Positions 1 through 7,040 are shown, counted from the stretch's first letter. The stretch is DNA of 15,084 bases from Candidatus Gerdarchaeota archaeon (GCA_016840945.1 JAEORJ010000030.1:1-15084); one strand, 5' to 3'. Translations and numbers: made by a program. Notes: generated from the letters alone by a model not told the origin.

Positions 1-1836
1 GAATTTTACTTTAATCCTATAGCTATTAGAGAAACAGATTTATTCAAAAAGAGTTTAATACGAGCCATTAGAAAACTAAGACCACTTAACAAAGTAGTTG
101 AAGAATTGACTTCTTTTCTTATTGTAAGGTTAGAATTCAATGCTTCTAAACTAAGTAAAATTATGGGTTTAGAAGAACTCTCAAATAATGATTTATCAAT
201 AAAATTATCACAAGAATTGAAAAATAAATTTTCTATCATTTATGATAAATATTTATTGAATGTAAAAAATCGGTTTTTAAAAACCACCAGAAATAATCGA
301 GAGTTACTTGAATCATATAGTATTTTAGTAAAGAATTTAGCTTTAACTGAAGAGGAAAGAGAAACTTTCAATTTGGAGTTATTTGACTATATAGAAAAGA
401 AGTCAGAATTTTATTTTGAGGTTATCAAAAATGCCACTCTATCAATAGCTACATTACCAGAAGAGCATCATTCCTATTTTGATTTAGGAGCTGAGCAATT
501 AGAAGTAAAATCTAAAAAATCAGTTTTACAATTAATTGATGAGCTAATTCTATTTAATTTCTCAACAAAATATACTGAAAAGACAAATGAGATTCTAGAG
601 CAATTTCTTAGTTGCCTTGAGAAAATGAATAGTTCATTAAAAGAAATAAAGATAAAATCAAATGAGTTAAACATAATTATTGATTTACTAAAAGGAAAAT
701 CCTTTGAGGTTTTTGATAATATCTTTGATATAAGAAGACAGATAGCTAGACAGAATCGAGCTGATAGCGATTTAATTAAAGAAATTAGTGAATTGAAAAA
801 TAAAAAGCTAATAACATTTATAGAAACACACTCATCAAAAAACAACATAAAGGAAATAGTAACCCAAACAGATAAAGCTATTAGCCTTTTAGAAGAATGG
901 TTTGAACTGATTAGATTATTTGAATTTTTAGAAGATGAAAATCAATTAATGAGTATAACATTAGAGCAAAGTAATTGTATAAAACAAATATTCATACAAA
1001 TGGAATTATTAAGAATCTGGAGTGAATTTTTTTATGATATTTCATATTATACTGTTAGAAAAGGCAGAGTTCTAGATTCACCAGACATCGAAATTAAAGA
1101 GGAAATAAAAACTAGTGCAGTATTGGTTGTTGAAGACGTCTATAAAACATATGTTTTACCACAATCAAGAGTGTATGCTTTAAGGGGTGTAAGTTTTGAA
1201 ATACAAAAAGGGGAATTTCTAGCTATAATGGGTCCATCAGGAGCTGGAAAAACAACACTTGTTAATATCTTAACAGGTTTAGATAGCCCTGACAAAGGAG
1301 CAGTATACCTTAACGGAAAAAACATAGCATTAATGGATGATCTAGAATTAACTGAATTCAGAAGGGACGAAATAGGATTAATTTTCCAATTTTATCAATT
1401 GTTCCCTGAATTAACCGCATTAGAGAATGTTTCAATGCCTGCTGAAATGGCGAACATTCCAGTTAAAAAAGCAAGAGCAAAAGCACAAGAGATACTCGAG
1501 ATAGTTGATTTAGGATCCTTTGCTAATCAATATCCAGATAAACTCTCAGGAGGGCAACAACAAAGGGTAGCCATTGCTCGTGCATTAGTAAATGATCCAA
1601 GTATTGTAGTTGCAGATCAACTAACAGGAGATTTGGATTCTGTAACAGGGATGCAAATTATAGGCTATTTAAGGAAAATAAATAGGGAAAGAGGTACGAC
1701 AGTACTTTTGGTCACTCATAACAAAACGGTCGCAACACAAGCAGATAGAATTATTACAATAGAAGATGGGGAATTAATAGAAGAAATAGATATGAAAGCC
1801 ATTAGAAGCACTGAAATCATGGAAGAAGAGGAATAA
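1..1836 (+). CDS. Helical-domain / LolD-type ABC ATPase fusion (5' partial)
   Basis: The reading frame is open from the first base, so the gene enters from the left. The TTG at 106 has no special claim to be the start. Counting from base 1, 611 residues are visible. Residues 1 to about 360 are charged, Leu/Ile/Glu/Lys-rich and predicted helical, with no membrane segment; I do not recognise this part. A linker leads to an ABC ATPase of the LolD/MacB class from about residue 375: Walker A GPSGAGKTT (411-419), Q-loop Q463, signature LSGGQ (515-519), Walker B ending in VVADQ, intact D-loop Asp546 and H-loop His573. The Walker B catalytic Glu is Gln540 (CAA) and the usual following Pro is Leu, so hydrolysis should be slow or absent. 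LolD/MacB ATPases normally drive FtsX/MacB permeases, but none is visible here. The long N-terminal extension is unusual. The ABC assignment is certain; the role is unknown. Confidence 0.9.
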   Translation, partial: EFYFNPIAIRETDLFKKSLIRAIRKLRPLNKVVEELTSFLIVRLEFNASKLSKIMGLEELSNNDLSIKLSQELKNKFSIIYDKYLLNVKNRFLKTTRNNRELLESYSILVKNLALTEEERETFNLELFDYIEKKSEFYFEVIKNATLSIATLPEEHHSYFDLGAEQLEVKSKKSVLQLIDELILFNFSTKYTEKTNEILEQFLSCLEKMNSSLKEIKIKSNELNIIIDLLKGKSFEVFDNIFDIRRQIARQNRADSDLIKEISELKNKKLITFIETHSSKNNIKEIVTQTDKAISLLEEWFELIRLFEFLEDENQLMSITLEQSNCIKQIFIQMELLRIWSEFFYDISYYTVRKGRVLDSPDIEIKEEIKTSAVLVVEDVYKTYVLPQSRVYALRGVSFEIQKGEFLAIMGPSGAGKTTLVNILTGLDSPDKGAVYLNGKNIALMDDLELTEFRRDEIGLIFQFYQLFPELTALENVSMPAEMANIPVKKARAKAQEILEIVDLGSFANQYPDKLSGGQQQRVAIARALVNDPSIVVADQLTGDLDSVTGMQIIGYLRKINRERGTTVLLVTHNKTVATQADRIITIEDGELIEEIDMKAIRSTEIMEEEE

Positions 1837-1865
1837 AATACGCCAAATTGATGGAATATTACGTT

Positions 1866-1876
1866 AATTTTTAATA
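1866..1876 (+). promoter_or_regulatory. Possible TATA box for MBF1 gene
   Basis: A run of T followed by AATA lies about 70 to 80 bases before the MBF1 start. It would give a leader of roughly 45 bases. The composition of the region is AT-rich throughout, so the call is weak. Confidence 0.25.
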
Positions 1877-1931
1877 AGAGGATGTTCTAAACAAATTAGT
1901 AATCAAACCGATTTTTTACTAACACAAATGA

Positions 1932-1943
1932 AGGGAAATCCCT
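1932..1943 (+). promoter_or_regulatory. Palindromic ribosome binding site of MBF1
   Basis: AGGGAAATCCCT sits immediately before the ATG at 1946. Its AAGGG-like part is the only ribosome binding site candidate, about 10 bases from the start, and it can pair with the CCCT of the same element in a 4-bp hairpin. This may modestly hide the site. The palindrome is seen; a regulatory effect is conjecture. Confidence 0.3.
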
Positions 1944-1945
1944 AA

Positions 1946-2503
1946 ATGAGCTGTGAAATGTGTGGTAACTTCGCTGGACCGGATTTAGTTGAAACTGAAA
2001 TTGATGGCGTGAGAATGTTTGTGTGTCCTAAATGTGCAAAATTTGGGACAAGAGTATCGGACAAACCAAGTTATGATGATACAAGCGAATCTGAGTATGC
2101 TTTTGTGCGAGATAAGCCAGGTGGGCAAGGCACAAGTGTTTCTCGAGTAAAAGTTCAAACAGGTACACAAAGATCAACCGCATCAAGGCCAAGACCAAGA
2201 AGAGATGGATTATATACTGATGAAGTTTTGGTTGAGGATTATGGTGAGGTAATAAAAAATGCTAGAATGGCTAGAGGTTTATCATTAGAGGATTTTGCTC
2301 AAATGATAAATGAAAAAGCATCAATGTTAAGAAAAATCGAGAAAAGTGAATTTACTCCTCCTGAAAGTGTCGTTGTAAAAATTGAAAGAAGATTGGAAAT
2401 ATCATTAAAGGAGGAAGCTGCTGCACCAATCTATTCTGGAACAAGTTCTCAAAAAGAGACTACTCTAGGAGATGTTGTGAAACTAAAAAAGAAAAAGAAA
2501 TGA
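1946..2503 (+). CDS. mbf1: MBF1-type zinc-ribbon/HTH transcription factor
   Basis: This is a 185-residue protein of the archaeal multiprotein bridging factor 1 family. An N-terminal zinc ribbon has Cys3, Cys6, Cys27 and Cys30 (CEMC and CPKC). A basic, low-complexity linker (about 40-95) follows, then a Cro/C1-type helix-turn-helix (about 99-154) with the typical pattern of a NARMARGLSLEDFAQ helix pair and a KIEKSEFTPP turn. The protein ends in a lysine run. In eukaryotes MBF1 bridges activators to TBP. The archaeal protein has the same HTH plus a zinc ribbon and has been linked to translation and stress responses. The length and domain order match the family. The gene stands alone between the ABC fusion and a small unknown gene, all on the plus strand. 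Confidence 0.93.
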   Translation: MSCEMCGNFAGPDLVETEIDGVRMFVCPKCAKFGTRVSDKPSYDDTSESEYAFVRDKPGGQGTSVSRVKVQTGTQRSTASRPRPRRDGLYTDEVLVEDYGEVIKNARMARGLSLEDFAQMINEKASMLRKIEKSEFTPPESVVVKIERRLEISLKEEAAAPIYSGTSSQKETTLGDVVKLKKKKK

Positions 2504-2621
2504 TCAATTTGTCTAATTCATCTTTGCATGGCAACAAATGATAAAAATTTGCGTCAAATAACTAACTTTAATTAATACAAAGACCATATTAATGGTGAAA
2601 AAGCTATAAAAGGTTGAAAAA

Positions 2622-2945
2622 ATGGCTGCTGAAGCACAATGGCTATTCATAACAGACAAGTATTCGTTGGTGGAATTTATAGATAGCGCTATTGTGGTTG
2701 CTAGATTTAATCAAAACGAATTAATGAGAGAACTTATAGCAATTAGGTGTAAACTTCTTGAGTCAAAGAATTATGACGATTTTGCAAAGATCTGTGATCT
2801 GTTAACATTATTAAGTGAAAAAATAACTGATGATAGATTAAATGATGTTGTTAGCAAATTAATTGATCAAATTGCCATTACTAAAAATGATAAAATTAAA
2901 TTTGAAGAGAAACCAAATGAAATTGAATCGAGAGCAATTGATTAG
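2622..2945 (+). CDS. Small helical protein, function unknown
   Basis: The product has 107 residues and I do not recognise the family. It appears entirely helical: a hydrophobic stretch around YSLVEFIDSAIVVARF (about 14-29) is followed by charged amphipathic helices and an acidic/lysine-rich tail. There is no membrane segment, no cysteine pair and no catalytic motif. The start ATG follows an A-rich stretch with only a weak AGGTTG-like binding site; a TATA-like TTTAATTAATAC near 2569 would fit a leader of about 20 bases. It runs in the same direction as MBF1 and meets the next gene tail to tail with only three bases between the stop codons. Codon use and a full uninterrupted frame support a real gene. 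Confidence 0.65.
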   Translation: MAAEAQWLFITDKYSLVEFIDSAIVVARFNQNELMRELIAIRCKLLESKNYDDFAKICDLLTLLSEKITDDRLNDVVSKLIDQIAITKNDKIKFEEKPNEIESRAID

Positions 2946-2948
2946 AGG

Positions 2949-3233
2949 TTAGTCATCAACCATTTTCTTTTTAATAAAATCCCAATCTTTTTCCATTAAA
3001 GTACGTTTATTTTGTAATTCAGTAATCTCTAAAGCCCAGGAACAGAATTTGTCTATATCTTTTTTCAGCTGTTCTTCAAAGAAATCAATGATTTGATCTT
3101 TAATTTCATTTGTAATATTGAGTTTATCAGTTTGTTTTTTAATATACTCAAAAATTGGTCCCTTTGACACTAATTTAAGCTCTTCCAATATTGAACACCA
3201 TACATTAAACCTAGTATTAATAAGTATAAACAT
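2949..3233 (-). CDS. Small lysine/glutamate-rich protein, function unknown
   Basis: This is a 94-residue predicted helical protein with no recognised family. It contains an amphipathic central part (INDQ-like helix with DFFEEQLKKDIDKF) and ends in KKKMVDD. There is no membrane segment or metal motif. The ATG at 3233 is preceded on its strand by TTGGAAA, a weak binding site. It lies between the convergent 107-residue gene and the MFS gene, from which a short hairpin separates it. It could be the downstream member of the MFS operon if that hairpin is leaky. The uninterrupted frame and lack of a better gene on the other strand support it, but it is the least secure coding call here. Confidence 0.5.
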   Translation of the reverse strand: MFILINTRFNVWCSILEELKLVSKGPIFEYIKKQTDKLNITNEIKDQIIDFFEEQLKKDIDKFCSWALEITELQNKRTLMEKDWDFIKKKMVDD

Positions 3234-3245
3234 TTTCCAATAAAA

Positions 3246-3270
3246 GAAAAAGGGAGCTCAAAAAGAGCTC
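3246..3270 (-). terminator. Hairpin with T-rich tail after the MFS gene
   Basis: GAGCTC at 3254-3259 and at 3265-3270 form a 6-bp stem with a five-base loop. Read on the minus strand, the stem is followed by CCCTTTTTCTTTT. This lies just beyond the MFS stop codon and resembles a terminator for that gene. It also sits in front of the small minus-strand gene ending at 2949. Confidence 0.5.
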
Positions 3271-3288
3271 TTAACTAAAATAAATTAA

Positions 3289-4764
3289 TTAATTATTTTC
3301 AAGGACTTCTTCATCTTTTGCATCCTGAAGTAGGAATCGTTTAGGTTTAACAAAACCAATGATAAGAATTCCTACACCCATTACAATTCCCATAACTAAT
3401 ATTTCGATAGCATAGGTCTTATAACCTATGGTAGCGTAAAGGAAGAACACTGCAGCCCAAATAAGTTCGCCAATAACAGAAGAAACTTTGCCACTGAGTT
3501 TTGAAAATCCAAAATACTCACCATATTTCTCTTTTGGAGCTAATTCAGTTACCATAGCTCGTTGAGCTACCCAAGTACCGCCTAATGCTGGTCCTGAAAG
3601 AATACCCATTAAAAGTACAACAATGAAAGGAAAGTTAAATCCTAGGGTTATTGGATCAGTAGTACTAGCCCAAAGGAAAATAGCTATAACACCAAGTATG
3701 ATAGCTCCAGCCCAAAGACCCCCAACCAAAAAGAAAGTCTTCTTTGCACCAAATTTGTCTGCAAACATACCTATAAAGTACGTAAAGAGGACAGCTGAAA
3801 CAGTAGAAATAATAATGAAATAAATACCAAAGCTAGAATCCATTAATAATCCATCTGTAATTAATACATACATATAAGCTACAATGGTATTAGCGACATC
3901 AACAACCAGGAAATAACCTAAAACAAATTTAAACATCTCTTTATGTTGTCGGATATCTCTAAATGTGCTACCAATCTGTCTAAATGAGTTTCCAATTAAA
4001 ATGTTAAGTGGGGGGCGAGTTCCTCTCTTCTGCCTTTCTCTAACAAAAATAAATGGAATAGCAAACACTAGGAACATACCCATTGCTATAACATATGTAA
4101 ACCACTCACCAAAATAACCATATGATACTGGTATAGTCTCCATAGCCTCGTTTACATATTCCTGACTAACAGGTGAACCAAAATTATTCTCTAAAATAAG
4201 CATAACAGGTAGTGATACAATAGTACCTAAATAACCAAATGCTACACCAAAACCACCAACCTTGCCAGCATCCTTAGGGGCTGCTATAAAGGGAAGCATT
4301 GAATCATAAAATGCCAAGCTCCATTGATAGGCGACATTTGCTAAAACAAATAATACTATTGCAAATGTAAGATTCTTAAATAATCCTAACATACTAGCAG
4401 AAATAAGAATTACACCAGTTAAAGTTAGAACAAAAGGTTTACGTCGGCCAACATTGTCACTGAGGGATCCCATAATAGGCATACCAATTGCCACAACAAT
4501 TTGCATTACTGTAAAAATGACAGAAACAATTTGGACAGAAGATTGATAGCTTAAACCAGCTTCTTCCTGAGCAACAATATAAAGATATTTCTTAATAATT
4601 AGGGAAACGATAATCATAGAATAGATTGTGTTAGCTAAATCATACATAGACCAATTAAAAACGTTAAGCTTGGAAGTTTTTGTTTCAACCTCAATTTCTC
4701 TGCTATCTATGGAGTCCTTGATACGTGGACTCGCATCTTTAAAAGGTTCTTCATTGGATGACAT
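3289..4764 (-). CDS. MFS transporter, UMF1/Atg22-like
   Basis: This is a 491-residue integral membrane protein with about 12 hydrophobic helices, a charged 35-residue cytosolic N-terminus and a charged C-terminus. Residues 37-46 (NWSMYDLANT) open the first helix in the manner of the UMF1/Atg22 branch of the major facilitator superfamily, which typically has a WxxYDxAN-like motif there. MFS motif A is seen as GSLSDNVGRRK (99-109), with a weaker second copy in the C-terminal half (GMFADKFGAKK). Fungal Atg22 exports amino acids from the vacuole; prokaryotic members are uncharacterised efflux or uptake carriers, so the substrate cannot be named. The ATG has no clear ribosome binding site, but a TATA-like box about 26 bases upstream suggests a leaderless transcript. 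The ABC ATPase gene lies 58 bases upstream on the same strand. Confidence 0.88.
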   Translation of the reverse strand: MSSNEEPFKDASPRIKDSIDSREIEVETKTSKLNVFNWSMYDLANTIYSMIIVSLIIKKYLYIVAQEEAGLSYQSSVQIVSVIFTVMQIVVAIGMPIMGSLSDNVGRRKPFVLTLTGVILISASMLGLFKNLTFAIVLFVLANVAYQWSLAFYDSMLPFIAAPKDAGKVGGFGVAFGYLGTIVSLPVMLILENNFGSPVSQEYVNEAMETIPVSYGYFGEWFTYVIAMGMFLVFAIPFIFVRERQKRGTRPPLNILIGNSFRQIGSTFRDIRQHKEMFKFVLGYFLVVDVANTIVAYMYVLITDGLLMDSSFGIYFIIISTVSAVLFTYFIGMFADKFGAKKTFFLVGGLWAGAIILGVIAIFLWASTTDPITLGFNFPFIVVLLMGILSGPALGGTWVAQRAMVTELAPKEKYGEYFGFSKLSGKVSSVIGELIWAAVFFLYATIGYKTYAIEILVMGIVMGVGILIIGFVKPKRFLLQDAKDEEVLENN

Positions 4765-4784
4765 GACAAAAGAAATTCTTTTTT

Positions 4785-4794
4785 TAATTTAAAA
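4785..4794 (-). promoter_or_regulatory. TATA-like box of the MFS gene
   Basis: On the minus strand the sequence is TTTTAAATTA, centred about 26 bases before the ATG at 4764. That places the expected transcription start at or next to the start codon, and no Shine-Dalgarno-like sequence is present. Both point to a leaderless mRNA. Position and composition are seen; function is inferred. Confidence 0.45.
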
Positions 4795-4822
4795 CTATTT
4801 CTCTAAAAAATATATTAGCTAC

Positions 4823-5506
4823 TTAATCTGAAATAATCAATCCATCTTTCATTTTGATAATACGGTCACAAAGGGAGCCAATTAGCTCAGAATGGGTTAC
4901 CAAAACAAAGGTCTGTCCAAGATCTTCATTTAACCTTCTGAAAAGTTTCATAATATCACGGGCAATAATACTCGAGAGATCACCAGTAGGTTCATCAGCA
5001 AGGATAATTTTAGGGTTAGTAATAAGTGAACGAGCGATAGCTACTCTTTGACGTTGACCACCAGACATCTCATTAGGACGATTATATAATCTACTACCTA
5101 AACCGACTTCACGAAGGAGTACTTTAGCTTTTTCTTGAGCGATCTTAGTTTGTTCACCCATCAACAGTAAGGGTAAAGAGACATTTTCAACAGCTGTTAG
5201 AACATCAAAGAGGTTAAAAAATTGAAAAATAAAACTAAGGTTCCGTTTACGAAACTCTGTGATTTCATTATCTCTAAAATTAGTGATTTCTTGACCATCA
5301 ATAAAGACTTTGCCAGAGGTAGGTTTATCAAGACCCCCAATCATATTGAGTAAAGTTGTTTTTCCACAGCCAGAGGGTCCCATAATGGCTACCATCTCAC
5401 CTTGAGCAATCTTAAGATTAACACCTTGTAATGCGTGGACTTCAAGTGGGGTATCTTGAGCAAAAATTTTGATTAGATTTTCAGTTTTAAGGATAGTATT
5501 AGCCAA
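4823..5506 (-). CDS. LolD/MacB-type ABC transporter ATP-binding protein
   Basis: This is a complete 227-residue nucleotide-binding subunit, the normal length for the LolD/MacB class. Motifs are Walker A GPSGCGKTT (43-51), Q-loop Q95 in FIFQFFNLF, signature MSGGQ (147-151), Walker B IILADE with catalytic Glu172, and His205. The D-loop is unusual: the expected Asp after GDL is Ser178. Such ATPases energise FtsX-like permeases for lipoprotein, peptide or lipid-linked substrates. No permease is adjacent, only an MFS transporter, which is not ATP-driven. The TTG start at 5506 is inferred because the product begins right before the usual first beta strand; no strong binding site is seen, while a TTTAAAAC box 18-26 bases upstream fits a short-leader transcript. 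Confidence 0.92.
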   Translation of the reverse strand: MANTILKTENLIKIFAQDTPLEVHALQGVNLKIAQGEMVAIMGPSGCGKTTLLNMIGGLDKPTSGKVFIDGQEITNFRDNEITEFRKRNLSFIFQFFNLFDVLTAVENVSLPLLLMGEQTKIAQEKAKVLLREVGLGSRLYNRPNEMSGGQRQRVAIARSLITNPKIILADEPTGDLSSIIARDIMKLFRRLNEDLGQTFVLVTHSELIGSLCDRIIKMKDGLIISD

Positions 5507-5554
5507 GGATAGAAAACCGCCGTGTTTTAAACAACAATAATAATGAATGATTCA

Positions 5555-5569
5555 CTAATAAATTATTAG
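5555..5569. repeat. Short palindrome downstream of tRNA-Leu
   Basis: CTAATAAATTATTAG is a 7-bp perfect inverted repeat around a single base. AACAAC at about 5530 and GTTGTT at 5573-5578 can extend it outward. It lies between the 3' end of tRNA-Leu and the start of the ABC ATPase gene, both on the minus strand. It may help end the tRNA transcript or mark a binding site, or may simply reflect AT-rich composition. Confidence 0.3.
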
Positions 5570-5593
5570 AAGGTTGTTATTTGGGAATTCATT

Positions 5594-5711
5594 TGGTGCG
5601 GGGGGTGCGATTTGAACGCACGAACTCCTTCGAGACTAGATCCTAAGTCTAGCGCCTGTAGTCAATCTTTCATATAATATAAGATTTTTGACCTAGCTTG
5701 GCAACCCCCGC
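5594..5711 (-). tRNA. tRNA-Leu(UAG) with an insertion in the D-loop
   Basis: Read on the minus strand, the acceptor arm GCGGGGG (5711-5705) pairs with CCCCCGC (5604-5598), followed by discriminator A and an encoded CCA. The T arm is GTGCG-TTCAAAT-CGCAC. The anticodon arm is CTAGA, loop CTTAGGA, TCTAG, with anticodon TAG reading CUA leucine codons. A long variable arm (CTCGAAGGAG) confirms a class II tRNA. The D stem GCC (5702-5700) pairs with GGC (5656-5654), but the loop between them carries about 30 nucleotides more than a normal tRNA-Leu, roughly 5658-5687. The extra part folds on itself with bulges, so it is probably an intron at a non-canonical site. The tRNA identity is secure. Confidence 0.92.
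5658..5687 (-). other. Probable non-canonical intron in tRNA-Leu D-loop
   Basis: On the minus strand TCAA (5691-5688) pairs with TTGA (5665-5662). AAA (5687-5685) then bulges, TCTT (5684-5681) pairs with AAGA (5669-5666), and CTA (5661-5659) follows TTGA. This gives a 4-bp central helix with a 3-nt bulge on each side, close to the bulge-helix-bulge fold cut by archaeal tRNA splicing endonuclease. The outer helix is weak, so this would be a relaxed version. Strict bulge rules would remove 26 nt (5660-5685) and leave a long D-loop. Removing about 30 nt restores the usual loop GGTCAAAGGC. The exact junctions are therefore uncertain. Confidence 0.6.
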
Positions 5712-5862
5712 AAAAGAGCGATTGCTACACTTTCAGATTTTTTTCTGTTTAATAATTTTTCTTACTGGTAGCTATTTAGAATTATTTTGTATAATTTTCC
5801 TTTTTGTAATCTTACATTTCTTTTTTCACTAGCAGTAAAACCTTCTTAATATTTTACTTAGC

Positions 5863-5869
5863 TTTAAAT
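5863..5869 (+). promoter_or_regulatory. Candidate TATA box of first tail-anchored gene
   Basis: TTTAAAT lies about 40 bases before the TTG at 5907. A start about 25 bases downstream would give a very short leader that begins at the GTAAGGAG ribosome binding site. The spacing is plausible for archaea; the composition of the region is AT-rich, so confidence is low. Confidence 0.35.
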
Positions 5870-5890
5870 CTACGATTGGTTATAATCCAT

Positions 5891-5898
5891 GTAAGGAG
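5891..5898 (+). promoter_or_regulatory. Ribosome binding site that fixes a TTG start
   Basis: GTAAGGAG lies 8 bases before TTG at 5907. The paralogue downstream has the matching arrangement GGGGTTATTTATT before ATG at 6444, aligned with GGAGTTATTTAG here. The shared layout supports TTG at 5907 as the true start. Confidence 0.7.
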
Positions 5899-5906
5899 TT
5901 ATTTAG

Positions 5907-6344
5907 TTGAAACAGCTCGTTTATTACTCTCCCAAAGTGCTTGAAGAAGTTGTCACCATTACAAGGGATTATTTTACCAATAACATTGATGGATGTTCAT
6001 TTGCTGCAGACGTTTATCATGCAAACAATCCTTCTCCTGTTATGCGAATTTCTCGTAATAGTCAGTCTTTTATGACTGTTGGTGAAAATTATCAATTTGA
6101 ATTTGAGCACATGTCTACTTCTGAAATACAAACTCGTATTGTTGTTACTATTAGCTTAAAATTTGGCACAACACCTCAATATAGAGAGCCTTCTAAAATC
6201 CTTTTTAGATGGGCTGAACTGGTGGGTGCTGAACCAATTAATTTTGGTCGTAAAATGTCAATTGGTTTTTGGACAGTTTTAATTATTTTTTGTGTTCTAA
6301 TTACTTTACCACTTATTATTTTCCTGGTAATAATGTTTAGCTAA
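5907..6344 (+). CDS. Tail-anchored membrane protein, tandem paralogue A
   Basis: This is a 145-residue protein of unrecognised family. About 115 residues of mixed alpha/beta soluble domain start with KQLVYYSPKVLEEV. A conserved block around FRWAELVGAEPINFGRK leads into one hydrophobic helix (about 121-143) with almost nothing after it, so the topology is that of a C-terminally anchored protein with the domain in the cytosol. There is no N-terminal signal. The TTG start is supported by a GTAAGGAG site. The next gene encodes a clear paralogue sharing roughly half of its soluble-domain residues by hand alignment, with shared GCSF, GENY, QTRI and SLKFG blocks. No catalytic motif stands out. The pair lies upstream of a JAMM peptidase on the same strand, with a terminator-like hairpin between. 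Confidence 0.75.
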   Translation: MKQLVYYSPKVLEEVVTITRDYFTNNIDGCSFAADVYHANNPSPVMRISRNSQSFMTVGENYQFEFEHMSTSEIQTRIVVTISLKFGTTPQYREPSKILFRWAELVGAEPINFGRKMSIGFWTVLIIFCVLITLPLIIFLVIMFS

Positions 6345-6443
6345 TTCTTTTTCACTTTCTTTTTCTATCTACGAAACATTATTATTAATAATTGATTTTT
6401 CTAAATCAGTATTGGATTTTATCTTATAGTGGGGTTATTTATT

Positions 6444-6872
6444 ATGAAACAAATCGTTTATTATTCACCTAAAGTTTTAGAGGAAGTTGCTACTATTACT
6501 GGTGAATATTTTACCATTGTAATTAGTGGATGTTCTTTTATTGAAGACGCCTATTACGAGAATAATCGAGTGCGTGTGATGCAAGTTTCTCATACGATGA
6601 CTTTAATGTCTTATGGTGAGAATTATCATTTTGTTTTCGAGCGTTTACCTGATCCAAAAATGCAGACTCGTATCACTGTCTCTGTTAGTTTGAAATTTGG
6701 TTATGGTGCTCAATGGAAAAAACCATCTGATATCCTTATAAAATGGGCTGAATTAATTGGCTCTGAACCAATAGATTTTGGCCGAAAGCCATTCATAATT
6801 ACTTGGGTTGTGATTGTTGTTCTTCTAGCTACAGTCTTTCTTGTACCAATCATTTTTATCTGGATTCTCTAG
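6444..6872 (+). CDS. Tail-anchored membrane protein, tandem paralogue B
   Basis: This is a 142-residue paralogue of the preceding protein. It starts MKQIVYYSPKVLEEV, keeps GCSF, GENY, QTRI, SLKFG and KWAELIGSEPIDFGRK, and ends in one hydrophobic helix (about 117-142). The ATG at 6444 is preferred over an in-frame GTG at 6429 because it aligns exactly with the first residue of paralogue A. It also sits at the same distance from the GGGG remnant of the ribosome binding site, weaker than the GGAG of its partner. Synonymous positions differ widely between the two copies while the protein motifs are kept, pointing to an old duplication held by selection. The family and function are not recognised; a cytosolic domain tethered to the membrane is what the sequence shows. 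Confidence 0.78.
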   Translation: MKQIVYYSPKVLEEVATITGEYFTIVISGCSFIEDAYYENNRVRVMQVSHTMTLMSYGENYHFVFERLPDPKMQTRITVSVSLKFGYGAQWKKPSDILIKWAELIGSEPIDFGRKPFIITWVVIVVLLATVFLVPIIFIWIL

Positions 6873-6904
6873 TTTAGGTAAAATTAATAATATAACTCAA
6901 AATA

Positions 6905-6946
6905 ATCTCCCATAAACACAACATGAGGAGATGCCTTTTTTTTTTT
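6905..6946 (+). terminator. Terminator after the tail-anchored pair
   Basis: ATCTCC (6905-6910) pairs with GGAGAT (6927-6932) across a 16-base loop, then GCC and eleven T residues (6936-6946). A T-run of this length is itself a strong archaeal termination signal. It closes the two-gene unit and separates it from the JAMM gene. Confidence 0.65.
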
Positions 6947-6999
6947 AATTAAAAAATCATTTTTCTGCTGTTAATTAAACTTCTTAGATATTGGTATCA

Positions 7000-7018
7000 T
7001 TATAAAATTCTTTAAATT
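7000..7018 (+). promoter_or_regulatory. TATA region of the JAMM gene
   Basis: TATAAAAT at 7001 and TTTAAATT at 7011 lie 23 to 40 bases before the ATG at 7041, and there is no purine-rich ribosome binding site between. The second box would place the transcript start on the ATG itself, suggesting a leaderless mRNA. Confidence 0.45.
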
Positions 7019-7040
7019 TTAGCAATAACATTTTAACTCA

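Noticed and set aside
106..108. TTG at 106 as the start of the ABC fusion gene
   Set aside because: The frame is open back to base 1 with protein-like composition and there is no ribosome binding site before 106, so the gene more likely begins outside the window.
474..848. Open frame of 124 codons on the minus strand inside the ABC fusion gene
   Set aside because: It is antisense to a clear coding region, has Ser/Phe/Ile-biased shadow composition, no start signal and no recognisable motif.
6429..6443. GTG at 6429 as the start of paralogue B
   Set aside because: The extra residues have no counterpart in paralogue A, and the GGGG site would lie inside the gene; ATG at 6444 aligns exactly with the first residue of paralogue A.
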